Assembly (NCBI RefSeq): GCF_003952425.1
Contig: NZ_CP034449.1
Coordinates: 7,308,808-7,372,807, forward strand
Source: Mesorhizobium sp. M2A.F.Ca.ET.046.03.2.1
Lineage (GTDB): Bacteria; Pseudomonadota; Alphaproteobacteria; Rhizobiales; Rhizobiaceae
Reading direction: 5' to 3'
DNA length: 64,000 nucleotides
A program made the position numbers and the translations under genes. Shown here piece by piece: positions 24,843 through 33,130 of the stretch (the stretch's first letter is position 1; each line of letters begins with the position of its first letter). The notes under the pieces were generated by a model. That model searched no databases, was not told the DNA's origin, and saw only the letters and a list, made by a program, of their open reading frames with translations.

Positions 24843-24892
24843 GAGAAGAGCCCGATCCTCCCGATGCTTCGGCGGGAGGATCGGGCTCTTCA
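24843..24892 (-). terminator. Strong hairpin after the first DUF1236 gene
   Basis: GAAGAGCCCGATCCTCCCG pairs perfectly over 19 bp with CGGGAGGATCGGGCTCTTC around a short loop (ATGCTTCGG on the + strand). It begins 12 bp after the stop of the leftward gene at 24904. No long T run follows, so it may terminate weakly or protect the mRNA end. Confidence 0.65.
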
Positions 24893-24903
24893 GGGGCCGT
24901 ATG

Positions 24904-25203
24904 TTACTGGATCACCTGGACAACGCGGCGCGTGCCGGGATCGATCAACACCGTGTGGTCGTTGACCACGGCATAGCGATATTGCACGTCCGGCACCTCC
25001 TGCAGCTCAACCGTATCAGGCACGGTCGAGCCGACGCCGAGCTCGAGGCCGAGCACGTTGACAGAGGCGATCGGATGCTTGTGGACATATTCCTTGACCA
25101 CGGTCTGCTGCTCGGGGGTGACGATCACCTCGTCCGCGGCCGCGATGCCGATGCCGGCCATCAGAGCCAGGCCGGCGACAGCTGGAATGAGGGTGGTTTT
25201 CAT
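24904..25203 (-). CDS. DUF1236 domain-containing exported protein
   Basis: A 99-residue protein with signal peptide (LIPAVAGLALMAGIGIAAA). The mature part is a DUF1236 unit: EVIVTPEQQTVVKEYVHKHP, then GSTVPDTVELQEVPDVQYRY and HTVLIDPGTRRVVQVIQ. This is the first of three DUF1236 genes within 3 kb (also 26422-26727 and 26951-27835), so the family has multiplied here. DUF1236 proteins are periplasmic and common in rhizobia, with no known biochemical role. GGAGAGA lies upstream of the ATG. Confidence 0.85.
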   Translation of the reverse strand: MKTTLIPAVAGLALMAGIGIAAADEVIVTPEQQTVVKEYVHKHPIASVNVLGLELGVGSTVPDTVELQEVPDVQYRYAVVNDHTVLIDPGTRRVVQVIQ

Positions 25204-25474
25204 GTTTCTCTCCTGTTGGATTTACGACGATCCCTTCGGATCGCGTATTGGTTCACGACGATCCTCCGGATCGCGTATTGCGAGCTCCGCCCTGCCACCG
25301 CCCGGGGCGGAAACATCGGCAAGTCGAATAGTTGAGCTCCCGGGGCAAACGCCCCCGGCGAGGTGTTGTTCCGTCAGCGACGACTAATTTGAGGTGGCGG
25401 AACCTTCGCATCGGCTCTGCATTGGAAGGCATTGAAACTCCCCAAGACTTTGAAATCCAAAGGGCGCCGCAGTC

Positions 25475-25822
25475 ATGCAAGAAGGTTACATCAGAAGCGA
25501 CATCCAACTTCGCGCCCCCATCGCGATCGCCGTCGGCGCCGGCTTCAAGCGCGAGATCGCCTCGCTCACCGGGATGCAGAATTTTCTCAAGGAATGGCCG
25601 GCGGCTTCGCGGGGCGAAAGCCACGCAAGGGCGCTGCGCGCCTGCGAGGCGGCGCGGGCCGGCGAGATCGATCTCGACAAGGCGCGCCAGGCGTTCCTGA
25701 TCTTCGCGAGGAAGGCGGGGATCGAGTGGACCGGGGCCGATCCGGTCGCGGTGCTGCGCGAGGCCAAGATCAGGCGCAACCGGGCACGCGAGAGCCGGGC
25801 GCTGCAGCGGCCGGCGCACTGA
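25475..25822 (+). CDS. DUF982 domain-containing protein
   Basis: A 115-residue protein matching the rhizobial DUF982 type: a beta strand (QLRAPIAIAVGAGFKREIAS), then TGMQNFLKEWPAASRGESHA and ALRACEAARAGEIDLDKARQ. DUF982 proteins are small, cytosolic, often multi-copy on rhizobial replicons, and of unknown function. The basic C-terminal tail (REAKIRRNRARESRALQRPA) is longer than usual. The only rightward gene in this stretch of small leftward genes. Confidence 0.75.
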   Translation: MQEGYIRSDIQLRAPIAIAVGAGFKREIASLTGMQNFLKEWPAASRGESHARALRACEAARAGEIDLDKARQAFLIFARKAGIEWTGADPVAVLREAKIRRNRARESRALQRPAH

Positions 25823-25989
25823 CAGAGCCGGTGCGCATTGGGGCCGCTGCGCGTTGGGCTTGCCCTGCAGGTTTCAGGAGCTGGCCGACGAGATCCAAGT
25901 GGAGCCGTCTTGCGTCCGTTTGCCCTGCGGACCGCCGCCGGGGCTGACGGTCGACTGGATCGATGGGGCTCTTCGGCTGGTGGCCGCTG

Positions 25990-26211
25990 TCAGGTCGCCG
26001 TCGACTCGCCCAGCGCCTCGGTGACGAAGGACGCGGCGATCAGGTCGTCCGCTTCGATGCGTAGGGAGCCCTCGCCGCCCCCCATGATGGCCGCGACCTT
26101 CTGGAAGGTCTTCATCTCGTGCTCGGTGATCCGGGCGTCCCGCATCCTGGCTTTGAGATCGGCGACGCGCATCCCGAGCGAACGGGATGTTCCGATTTCT
26201 CGTTTCGACAT
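25990..26211 (-). CDS. Hypothetical small protein
   Basis: A 73-residue protein with AGGAGG upstream of its ATG. It reads as a helical N-terminus (RSLGMRVADLKARMRDARIT) and a second helix with EADDLIAASFVTEALGES; no domain is recognised. The spacing of charged and hydrophobic residues suggests a small coiled dimer. It sits between the DUF982 gene and the second DUF1236 gene. Confidence 0.55.
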   Translation of the reverse strand: MSKREIGTSRSLGMRVADLKARMRDARITEHEMKTFQKVAAIMGGGEGSLRIEADDLIAASFVTEALGESTAT

Positions 26212-26386
26212 GTTCGTAAAACTCCTCCTCGGCCCGCCCGTATCTGTTCGCCGCCGCCCGAATTTATGCTGCCATGCATTTGTGTTGCTGATGAGACAGC
26301 TGAGATCCAGAGCCGCTAACTCAAACGCGAGGGGAAGGTTCCGTTAGCACATGGTAACAAAATAATACTCGGTTGGCGGCCCGCCG

Positions 26387-26411
26387 CCCAAGCCGGCGGC
26401 GGGTCATTCAA
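26387..26411 (-). terminator. Hairpin after the second DUF1236 gene
   Basis: CCCGCCGCC-CAAGCC-GGCGGCGGG on the + strand, 10 bp beyond the stop of the leftward gene at 26422. No long T tract follows on the leftward strand, though the sequence beyond is AT-rich. Confidence 0.6.
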
Positions 26412-26421
26412 CTTCGGTACG

Positions 26422-26727
26422 CTAGCGGTTATCGAGCACCTGGACGATCTTGCGCGTGCCGGGATCGACGATCACCGTCCGATTGTCGACGACCACGTAA
26501 CGGTATTGGACGTTCGGCACTTCGTGCAGCTCGACCGTATCGGGAACCGTGCTGCCGATGTTCAACTCGACGCCCGGAACCTTCACCGAAGCCAGCGGCT
26601 GCTTGTGCACATATTCGCGGATGACTGTTTCCTGTTCGGGCTGGATGATGACGTCCTGAGCGGCGGCGGCGCCGATACCGGTCAGAAGAAGCAGGCCCGC
26701 GGCAGCGGTTGTGAGGTGCATTTTCAT
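26422..26727 (-). CDS. DUF1236 domain-containing exported protein
   Basis: A 101-residue paralogue of the protein at 24904-25203, with a signal peptide (LTTAAAGLLLLTGIGAAAAQ) and a single DUF1236 unit: DVIIQPEQETVIREYVHKQP, then GSTVPDTVELHEVPNVQYRY and NRTVIVDPGTRKIVQVLDNR. The start at 26727 has AAGGAGAAG upstream; the longer frame upstream has none. The two short paralogues are about 60-70% alike by eye, so the duplication is fairly recent. Confidence 0.85.
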   Translation of the reverse strand: MKMHLTTAAAGLLLLTGIGAAAAQDVIIQPEQETVIREYVHKQPLASVKVPGVELNIGSTVPDTVELHEVPNVQYRYVVVDNRTVIVDPGTRKIVQVLDNR

Positions 26728-26950
26728 GATCTTCTCCTTGGCATGGATCGATTGCCTCTCACGCTGCGCCTGCGATCTCACAGCCGATAGGCACTGTGCG
26801 TAACGCCATCTGGCAAGCCTTGTTCCGGCAAAAAAACGCCGCCGGCGTTCTCCGCGAAACGTCACGGCGCGGCGCGGCTGTTTCGGAACAATGCATTTCG
26901 GCCCGGGTTACCCAATCCGAAGGGACCGACTATTTCCGAGGAGAAATCCC

Positions 26951-27835
26951 ATGAAACATCTGCTGATCACAAGCATGATCACACTCGGCGTCGGTTGCGG
27001 CGCCGCGATGGCGCAGACCGAATCCGTGCAGCCCAGCGGCGATGCCAACTGCGCCTCGGGCCAGGCCGACTGTAAGACCGGCGGCAAGGCAGGCGGGCAG
27101 GCACAGGGCGAGACGAAATCGAAACCCGAAATGAACGCCCAGGGCAAGGCCAAGATGAAGACCGATGAGCAGGCCCAGGGCCAGGCCGGCGCCAAGACCG
27201 ACCAGAACGCCGAGGACAACACCCAGCTCAAGAAGAAGCAGCAGGCCCAGGGCAAGGCCGGCGCCACCACCGAGCAGAACGCTCAAGGCGGCAACACCAA
27301 GATGCAGGAGCAAAACGCTCAGACTAACACCGGCACGAAGACTGACCAGAATGCCCAGGACAACACACAGTTGAAGAAGAAGCAGCAAGCCCAGGGCAAG
27401 GCCGGCACCACCGACCAGAACGCTCAGACCGGTACCAAGACCGAGCAGAACGCCCAGGGCGGCAACACCAAGATGCAGACCGAGCAGAATGCTCAGACCA
27501 ACACCGGCACCAAGACCGAGCAGAATGCCCAGGGCAACACCAATGTCGAGACCGACCAGAACAAGACGGCCTCGATCAACAATGTGACGGTCGAGCAGAG
27601 GACCCAGGTTACCCAGATCATCCACGAGACCAAGGTGGAACCGGTTCGCGACGTCAGCTTCGACATTTCGGTGGGCATCGAGGTGCCGCGGCATAAGGTG
27701 CGGCTGCACCGCCTGCCGGCCCGCATCGTCAAGATCGTGCCTGCCTATGAGTACTACGAGTATTTCGTGCTGGCCGACGGACGCATCGTCATTGTCGACC
27801 CGGACACTTACAAGATCGTCCTTATCCTGACCTGA
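26951..27835 (+). CDS. DUF1236 protein with long Gln/Asn/Lys repeat region
   Basis: A 294-residue exported protein. After the signal peptide (LLITSMITLGVGCGAAMAQ) comes about 175 residues of imperfect repeats built from AQGKAG, TDQNAQ and TEQNAQGN units, hydrophilic and disordered, then a C-terminal DUF1236 unit (EVPRHKVRLHRLPARIVKIV, then YEYFVLADGRIVIVDPDTYK). The repeat DNA is itself tandem (AAGAAGAAGCAG, CAGAACGC-type units), so length variation between strains is expected. GAGGAGAAA is upstream of the ATG and a good terminator follows. Probably a wall-spanning or stress-response periplasmic protein. Confidence 0.8.
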   Translation: MKHLLITSMITLGVGCGAAMAQTESVQPSGDANCASGQADCKTGGKAGGQAQGETKSKPEMNAQGKAKMKTDEQAQGQAGAKTDQNAEDNTQLKKKQQAQGKAGATTEQNAQGGNTKMQEQNAQTNTGTKTDQNAQDNTQLKKKQQAQGKAGTTDQNAQTGTKTEQNAQGGNTKMQTEQNAQTNTGTKTEQNAQGNTNVETDQNKTASINNVTVEQRTQVTQIIHETKVEPVRDVSFDISVGIEVPRHKVRLHRLPARIVKIVPAYEYYEYFVLADGRIVIVDPDTYKIVLILT

Positions 27836-27855
27836 CAAGAACAGCATCACGAGAG

Positions 27856-27879
27856 AAAGGCCCGCCAGTGCGGGCCTTT
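27856..27879 (+). terminator. Rho-independent terminator
   Basis: AAAGGCCCGC-CAGT-GCGGGCCTTT, a perfect 10-bp stem 20 bases after the stop of the large DUF1236 gene. The A/T-flanked symmetry would let it work in both directions. Confidence 0.85.
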
Positions 27880-28100
27880 GTCGTCCGAGTGCCGCCGCAG
27901 CCCGGAAAACAGCTCGCGCGGCCGACGCATTCCATGAGACGTTGCTTGAATGCCGGGGCCCATGGAACGATCCGGCGCAATTGCCGGTTGCTACAAGGAA
28001 GTCCTGCTCCCTTGGTCCCTGTCGGAGCGGACAATGGTGCGACAAGGCCGCCGGGCAGATTGTTCAAGCTTGCGGTCCACCCGGAAAAGGTGCAAGGGTC

Positions 28101-28466
28101 ATGACGGGTAGAGACATGGGCGAGATCGTCGACGACTGGACATGGTCGCGGCGCTCGGTTGGGCAAATGTATTTTCCGCAGTTTCTTGTGGGAATGGCGG
28201 CGACGCTTCTGGTGGTCCTCGGCTGGACATTCGCGTCCACCGGATCGGTCTGGGCGGCATTGGGCTGGACGGTCCTTGCCGCGGTTATTCTGCAGGCCGG
28301 CTACTTCGCGGCGGTGCTGTGGCTGGTGCATGGCGAGGCCCGCGTGACCGACGAGGCCAAGTCGAGCGACGGCGCCGTCTCGCCCGCCAAATTGCCTGGC
28401 CCGTTCGAGCGGGACGGCATCATCCACGCTCTCATCTCGCTGCTGTTTCCGAAGCTGTTGCCTTAG
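28101..28466 (+). CDS. SyrA-type exopolysaccharide production regulator
   Basis: A 121-residue inner-membrane protein with two hydrophobic segments (MYFPQFLVGMAATLLVVLGW and ALGWTVLAAVILQAGYFAAV), matching the SyrA family. In Sinorhizobium SyrA is a small membrane protein that raises succinoglycan production through the ExoS/ChvI pathway; relatives in other rhizobia are annotated as exopolysaccharide repressors, so the sign of the effect here is open. The N-terminal 20 residues and the last 35 are cytosolic and charged. Start at 28101; a start six codons later is also possible. Confidence 0.8.
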   Translation: MTGRDMGEIVDDWTWSRRSVGQMYFPQFLVGMAATLLVVLGWTFASTGSVWAALGWTVLAAVILQAGYFAAVLWLVHGEARVTDEAKSSDGAVSPAKLPGPFERDGIIHALISLLFPKLLP

Positions 28467-28740
28467 CCGGCCGTAGCCTGCTCGCGAATGGCCGGCCAGT
28501 CGCTTCCCCGGAAGCCGGCGGCAATCCGTTTCGCCCGACACATTGCACGCCTCTGTTCGAGCGCAGCAGCGAGCCCGGGCCAGCCCCGCGTCATGCTTCC
28601 GAGGCGCGATCAGTTTGGCATTGTCGCCAGCGCCCGTCCGCAACAAAGGTTATTCGGCGCGATGCAAAACGGCCGTCTTGCCGTGCTCTTTGGTTGGAGG
28701 CTCCAGCCCGTCCAGGCCGAAGCCCCTGCTCGCGCGCAAG

Positions 28741-29148
28741 CTAGCGTGCCGCGGCTGGTGAGGCCGAGCGCACCGTCTCCGACGACGAGAAGACGACGAA
28801 GCCAAAGACCAGCACCGCAGCGGCGACGATCAGCGAGCCTATCGCCACGACCGGTTCGATCTCCGGATGGCCTGCCGCCAGCATCCAGTAGAGCGCCGGC
28901 AGCATGATCACGATGCCGGCCGTATAGAGGCCGTAATGGATCATGGCGATGCGGCGCTCGGCCTTGGCCGGGTTGAGCGCATAATAGCCACCGAAGATGG
29001 CGCTGGTGACCCAGCCTAGAAGGTTGATGTGGGCATGCGCCGGGAAGGCGCCGTGATCGCCCGAAATCGCCATCTGCAGCCCGGCGCCGATGCCCAGGAT
29101 GAGAAAGACGATGGCCGTCTTGAAGAAGAGTTCCGATACCCGTGGCAT
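28741..29148 (-). CDS. Small membrane protein resembling heme-copper oxidase subunit I
   Basis: A 135-residue protein with four hydrophobic segments (FFKTAIVFLILGIGAGLQMA; HAHINLLGWVTSAIFGGYYA; HYGLYTAGIVIMLPALYWML; VAIGSLIVAAAVLVFGFVVF). The HAHINLLGWV block is the signature of the CcoN/NorB type of heme-copper oxidase helix, where the histidine binds heme, but this protein carries only a fragment of that fold. Such short relatives are common in rhizobia and of unknown role; quinone or heme handling is a guess. GGGAGG lies about ten bases upstream of the ATG. Confidence 0.7.
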   Translation of the reverse strand: MPRVSELFFKTAIVFLILGIGAGLQMAISGDHGAFPAHAHINLLGWVTSAIFGGYYALNPAKAERRIAMIHYGLYTAGIVIMLPALYWMLAAGHPEIEPVVAIGSLIVAAAVLVFGFVVFSSSETVRSASPAAAR

Positions 29149-29227
29149 TTCTGTTGTCCCTCCCAATGCCTCTGTGGACCCGACTCTGTGAAGTCTATAT
29201 CTAGCCAGCCATATTAGCCATGGCGCA

Positions 29228-29337
29228 CCTAAAGCATGTCTCCCGAAAGTGGGAACCTGTTTGGGGATAAAGACATGCGTAAACCAAAGATCTGACGCGC
29301 ATGAGCAAAGCCAAAGGATCGCGACGCGCTTTAGGTC
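29228..29337. repeat. Rhizobial palindromic repeat (GCATGTC type)
   Basis: An element of about 110 bp with inverted ends CCTAAAG and CTTTAGG and the inner blocks AAAGCATGTCTCCCGAAAGT and AAAGACATGCGTAAACCAAA. The block order and wording match a dispersed extragenic palindrome I know from rhizobial genomes. It lies upstream of the leftward membrane-protein gene. Confidence 0.75.
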
Positions 29338-29785
29338 GGTGAAGTCGTCGGACGAAAGCCCCGCGAGGCGGCTTCGCGAAAAAATGGCTCGCTTCTTTCG
29401 AGGAGAGCCAAAAAGGGAGCCGGGCTTGAGATCGGCTCCCATCCAGGTTACCACCTGAATTTCAGACATGCCTAACGTAGCGGAGTGCGGGATTTATTCC
29501 ACCGCGATCGCCGATCAGTCCCGCAAGCTTCGAATCCGCACAGCAGAGCAGGCCTTTCGCCGATCGGGCGCCCGCGAACCTGTGCGCCGACCAGGACATC
29601 CCTTCCCCGCTGGCAGGCGTGCGAACAGCATGCGCTTCAGCGTCCCGAATCCGCTCGAGTTCGCGCAGTTGCGGCGGGCATTTGCGCCCGTTCGGAACCG
29701 GCCCGATGGCGCCTTGCAAGCGCGCGGCATTTGGGCAATGCTCGGATTCGGGGAGTGGTTTCCGTAATTTCGGAAGCACGATTAC
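29338..29785. other. Intergenic region without recognisable gene
   Basis: About 450 bp upstream of the rightward J-domain gene. Open frames exist on both strands but none has a ribosome site or a recognisable product. Besides the presumed promoter of the J-domain gene I see nothing assignable. Confidence 0.35.
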
Positions 29786-30328
29786 ATGTTCACTGACTAC
29801 TACGAAGTTCTGGAAATAAGCCCGAACGCCAATTCTGAGACAATCGAGCGGATTTTCCGCTATTTTGCTATGCGCTATCATCCCGATAATCGGGAAACAG
29901 GGAATGAATCGCGCTTCAGCGAGATCGTCGAGGCCCACAATACGCTGCGGGATCCAGTCAAGCGGGCCCAGTACGACATCCTCTACCGCGAGCATCTGGG
30001 CCTTCGCCACGAACTCACGGATGGCGCGCGCGACGGCGGCGGCATGGACAGGGATGCCGTCATCCAGGCCAATTTGCTGTCGCTTCTCTATGTGCGGCGC
30101 CGGCGCGACGTCAACAATCCGGGCATCGGCGACGACGAGCTCGAACGCCTGTCGGGCTGCCCGCGCGAGCACCTTGAATTCCACCTGTGGTACCTCAAGG
30201 CGAAGGGCTTCATCGGCAGGACCGAGAACGGGACGTTCGCCATCACGGTCGAGGGCATCGACCACGCCGGGAGCAAACAAGGCCGGGACCGCCCGGACGC
30301 CACCCGCCTGCTCGATCACGCCGATTAG
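29786..30328 (+). CDS. DnaJ-domain protein with C-terminal winged-helix-like region
   Basis: A 180-residue protein. Residues 4-65 are a J domain (DYYEVLEISPNANSETIERI, with the essential HPD in YHPDNRE) that stimulates an Hsp70 partner. There is no Gly/Phe or zinc-finger region. Residues about 90-165 (IQANLLSLLYVRRRRDVNNP, then DELERLSGCPREHLEFHLWY and GFIGRTENGTFAITVEGIDH) look like a winged helix. The J-plus-wHTH pairing suggests a co-chaperone that recruits Hsp70 to a nucleic-acid or protein target; no classical DnaK partner is nearby. Confidence 0.8.
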   Translation: MFTDYYEVLEISPNANSETIERIFRYFAMRYHPDNRETGNESRFSEIVEAHNTLRDPVKRAQYDILYREHLGLRHELTDGARDGGGMDRDAVIQANLLSLLYVRRRRDVNNPGIGDDELERLSGCPREHLEFHLWYLKAKGFIGRTENGTFAITVEGIDHAGSKQGRDRPDATRLLDHAD

Positions 30329-30442
30329 AGCGTTTCACCGTTTCAGGGAAAAGGCGAAACGTTGGATCCGTTCGATCGGACAAGGCTGAAGGTTGCGGCG
30401 AAACCGCCGGGCCGAGCGTTCACATTTCCCGGAACTGCCCTC
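30326..30442. repeat. Rhizobial palindromic repeat (GTTTCACCGTTTC type), copy 1
   Basis: Starts AGAGCGTTTCACCGTTTC and ends near TTTCCCGGAACTGCCCTC. A better preserved copy is at 32770-32898. The element begins inside the stop region of the J-domain gene. Confidence 0.7.
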
Positions 30443-30466
30443 GGCCGGACTGCTCCGGCCGGCATC

Positions 30467-30640
30467 AAAAGCCCGCCGACTGGTGCCTGAACCAGTGGCG
30501 GGCTCGATGAAGGAGCAGCTACATCCCGGGGGAATCGACTGTCGTCTCCTGAACTCCCCATATCTGGGCTCGGTTCCGCTGGGGGGAGCGGAGCCCGAAC
30601 CATGCGCCATGGAGGGGCAAGAACAGGGAGCGCAACGATG
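30467..30640 (-). ncRNA. Candidate small RNA or small mRNA ending in a strong terminator
   Basis: Read leftward there is a structured stretch of up to about 170 nt. One hairpin, GGGCTCCGCT-CCCCCC-AGCGG with the closing GAGCCC, shows an all-C loop able to pair with ribosome sites. The end is AGCCCGCC, ACTGGT, TCAGGC, ACCAGT, GGCGGGCT, then TTTT (30467-30504). No gene on this strand ends here, so the terminator needs a transcript. A 41-codon frame (30519-30644) inside has no ribosome site. No promoter was identified; this is a candidate only. Confidence 0.4.
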
Positions 30641-30746
30641 ACATAGGCGCCGTGCGTCGCCGAAGGCAAGACGACTGAGGTCTGACGCGCCGCCGAAATA
30701 GGCCCGGCCTGGCGCGCCGACGGCTTCACGCCGAGGCGGTGCGGAC

Positions 30747-30778
30747 AAAAAAGCCGCCGGGCGAGGCCCGGCGGCGTT
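30747..30778 (-). terminator. Terminator of the coiled-coil protein gene
   Basis: GCCGCCGGGC-CTC-GCCCGGCGGC followed by TTTTTT on the leftward strand, 30 bases after the stop at 30809. Confidence 0.9.
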
Positions 30779-30808
30779 TCGTCCACCCTCTGGTCGGTTC
30801 GTTTGGAC

Positions 30809-31579
30809 TTACGGCGTCGTCGTCGCTGCGGCGGCCTGGTCGATCTTGTCGGCAAGCACGCCCTTGGCCCAGTCCGTCACTTCCTGGTCGACCGGCTTGT
30901 TGGCCATGTCTTGCAGGGCGGCGTCCAACGTCGCGTCGTCCGGGGCGGGTGTATTGGTAACCGCGGTTTGGGCATCCGCGACCGCCTGGGTGTCAGCGGT
31001 GATCGCCGCGTTCTGGGCATCGATCTGCGACTGCACATCGGTGATCTGCGCATCGAGAGCCGCCTGCTGTTCGGGCGTGAAGCCCGTCGTGTCAGTCGCG
31101 TTGAGATCGGCGAGCTGCTGGGTGAGATCGGCGAGCTTGTTCTGGTCGGTGGTCAGCTGGGCATTAGCAGCGTCGAGCGCAGCCTGCGCGTTCTGAGCTG
31201 CCGCTGCCGCTGTCACATAGGCCTGGATGCCAGCGAACTTCTTGCTCTTGGAATTCATATAGGCGTTGATGTTGCGCTGCAGCGAGTTCAGCCGGCCGAG
31301 CTTGGCGTGAAGGTTCTTCTCCTTCGGCGTGGCGGCTGTCGTGGTGTCGTCGGTCGCGCTGTCGTCGGTGCCCTTGTTGTGGCCGTGAGCAGAAGCCGAC
31401 TTGCCGTGCTCTGCGCCGCTCTTGCCGTTGCCACCGGCATTGCCGCCGCCGTTTCCATTGCCGCCATTGCCGCCGTGGCTACCGCCATTGCCGCCGCCAT
31501 GGCCGTTGCCGGCGAGCGCCGGGGCCGCCGCGAGCGCCAGAATGGCAAGGGATGCCAGAAGTGTCTTACGCAATGTCAT
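30809..31579 (-). CDS. Exported Gly-rich, coiled-coil protein
   Basis: A 256-residue protein with signal peptide (LLASLAILALAAAPALAGNG). Residues 25-65 are Gly/Asn/His-rich (GNGHGGGNGGSHGGNGGN), residues 90-130 helical, and residues 130-215 an Ala/Gln/Asp-rich coiled coil (AALDAANAQLTTDQNKLADL, LDAQITDVQSQIDAQNAAIT). The tail (VDQEVTDWAKGVLADKIDQA) is a final helix. Start fixed by GGAGAAG upstream. No family is recognised; the layout suits a periplasmic or surface structural protein. A strong terminator follows. Confidence 0.75.
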   Translation of the reverse strand: MTLRKTLLASLAILALAAAPALAGNGHGGGNGGSHGGNGGNGNGGGNAGGNGKSGAEHGKSASAHGHNKGTDDSATDDTTTAATPKEKNLHAKLGRLNSLQRNINAYMNSKSKKFAGIQAYVTAAAAAQNAQAALDAANAQLTTDQNKLADLTQQLADLNATDTTGFTPEQQAALDAQITDVQSQIDAQNAAITADTQAVADAQTAVTNTPAPDDATLDAALQDMANKPVDQEVTDWAKGVLADKIDQAAAATTTP

Positions 31580-31944
31580 TGTACTTCTCCGCAGATGAAT
31601 CGTTACCGTGGCCCAACCGCTAGGCAGCGTCTTATGAGAATTTCCTAACGGCGTCGGATAAACTTTAGGCAATTGCGGTCGCCAAATGAGAGCATCGCCG
31701 TCATTGCCCCGCACTCTTCCAAAAAATTCCGTTAACTCATTGAAATGACACAGAAATACAAAGGGCCGAGCGCTTTTGGGCCGTTTGGAAAAATGAGGGC
31801 CCTTGTCTCGCCGGACCATGGTCCCTAGGGGCGCCATTGGGCACGCGAAAGCCCCGCAGGTCGAGCGCGTTCGGGCGCTCGGAACACTCCTGCCCCGCCG
31901 GGATTAAATGACTGAAGGGACGTTACCTGAAAGGACCAATCGTC
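31580..31944. other. Divergent intergenic region
   Basis: 365 bp between a leftward and a rightward secreted-protein gene. It must hold both promoters; no sigma-54 motif or clean operator was found. Nothing else is recognisable. Confidence 0.4.
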
Positions 31945-32238
31945 ATGAAACGCATTCTTCTTGCCGCCGCCCTGCTTGCTCTGTCCGGGGGTCTGGCGAC
32001 AGCGCAGTCGGGCACTTCGTCGGGCACTTCGTCGGGTTCTTCATCCACGACGACGATGCCCAGCAGCCAGGACACGGATCAGACCAAAACGAACTCGACC
32101 AATCCAAACTCGGCGAAGGATTGCGCCCCCGGACAACAGACGACCGGAACCGCGAAGCAGGCAGCCCCTGGACAACAGGACACCAGCGCCAAATCGAACG
32201 CTCCCGGGCAGATGAAGACGACAGCGGAAGGCTGCTAG
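31945..32238 (+). CDS. Small secreted Ser/Thr/Gln-rich protein
   Basis: A 97-residue exported protein (signal RILLAAALLALSGGLATAQ). The mature chain is low-complexity: SGTSSGTSSGSSS, then DTDQTKTNSTNPN and three APGQQ/APGQM units (CAPGQQTTG, AAPGQQDTS, NAPGQMKTT). It has two cysteines, DCAPGQ and the last residue. Such APGQ-repeat proteins are common, unassigned periplasmic proteins in rhizobia. Confidence 0.7.
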   Translation: MKRILLAAALLALSGGLATAQSGTSSGTSSGSSSTTTMPSSQDTDQTKTNSTNPNSAKDCAPGQQTTGTAKQAAPGQQDTSAKSNAPGQMKTTAEGC

Positions 32239-32308
32239 GGCGTTGCAGCGTCTCTTGAAACGGGGGACCGCCTATCTCCGTTTTAGTGCGGTCGCGGAGG
32301 GGACCGTT

Positions 32309-32593
32309 TCACGCGGCGTCCACGTCGCCGGCGGTGTCCGGCGCCTCGGGCGAGGTATCCGACTCCTCACCCGAGCCGGTCGGAGAGAGCACCGTCAGAT
32401 CCATGCGGGCGATGCGGGACGCGGCTTTTCCTTGCGCGTTCGGCTCGCCCGCATTCGTCTCGGAGACCGAGGCCTTTGCAAGGTGGCCGACGCTTTCCGC
32501 GCTCTTGCCCGGGAAGGTTTCCGACGATCCCTGAGGTTTGCTCGAATGATGTACGAGGCCAGCGGAATGCTGGCTTCCGACGGGAGAGGTCAT
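32309..32593 (-). CDS. Hypothetical hydrophilic protein
   Basis: A 94-residue Ser/Gly/Glu-rich, probably disordered protein starting at 32593 (MTSPVGSQHS) with CAGGAG nine bases upstream. No membrane, signal or domain motif. The acidic tail (SGEESDTSPEAPDTAGDVDA) and lack of order are reminiscent of stress-type hydrophilins, but there is no real evidence for a role. Confidence 0.5.
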   Translation of the reverse strand: MTSPVGSQHSAGLVHHSSKPQGSSETFPGKSAESVGHLAKASVSETNAGEPNAQGKAASRIARMDLTVLSPTGSGEESDTSPEAPDTAGDVDAA

Positions 32594-32769
32594 GGCTGCG
32601 CTCCTGATAGGACGATGGCAAATCCCTAGCATTCGTGGCTGGCGTCAAGCTTGCGACTTTAGAGATTGCTAAGATGATGCGCCGATCAGCCGGAGTGGAT
32701 GGGACGGCACGTAGGCCGCCGGCACCACCCGAGGAGACGGGTTTCATGCCCGGTTTGCCCCTGCCCTTC

Positions 32770-32898
32770 TAGAGCTGTTCACCGTTTCACGGAAACGGCG
32801 AACCGCTCTATCTCCTTGTTTTTGCGCAATTCCGAACGGAAGGCTACGGCGAAGACGCCGAGCCTGACCGCTCGCACTTTTCCTGGAATTGCTCTAGC
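32770..32898. repeat. Rhizobial palindromic repeat (GTTTCACCGTTTC type), copy 2
   Basis: About 130 bp with inverted ends AGAGC and GCTCT; inner blocks TTCACCGTTTCACGGAAACG, CTATCTCCTTGTTTTTGCGC and TTTTCCTGGAATTGCTCT. It matches the dispersed 'GCAATTCCAGGAAAAG' palindrome I know from rhizobial genomes. Its right end touches the stop of the TadE fragment at 32894. Confidence 0.8.
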
Positions 32899-33130
32899 CG
32901 CCGACCAGCGGCACGGTCACGGACGTCGTGTAGTTGATCGGATAATCACTGAAATAGGGGAAGTTGATGACGAAGGCGTAGCTGGCGTTGACATGGGCCA
33001 TGCGGAAGCCGCCGCTCGCCGGATCGATGGTGATCGTGACGTTCACATTTTGCAGGCCGAGCGCCTTCAGCTTCTGCTTCGCAAAAAGGCACAAATTGGC
33101 CGATTCAGTTCCGACTGTTACTGAGGGCAA
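32894..33130 (-). pseudogene. Duplicated C-terminal fragment of the neighbouring TadE-type gene
   Basis: About 75 codons nearly identical to the C-terminal half of the gene at 33118-33549: [20 protein letters not shown], then [20 protein letters not shown]. It lacks the N-terminal membrane segment and TadE motif, and there is no ribosome site. The DNA match extends over about 200 bp, so it is a recent tandem partial duplication immediately downstream of the parent gene. Confidence 0.85.

Noticed and set aside
29462..30319. Leftward frame of about 285 codons over the J-domain gene
   Set aside because: Shadow of the rightward J-domain gene, whose HPD motif and codon use are convincing.
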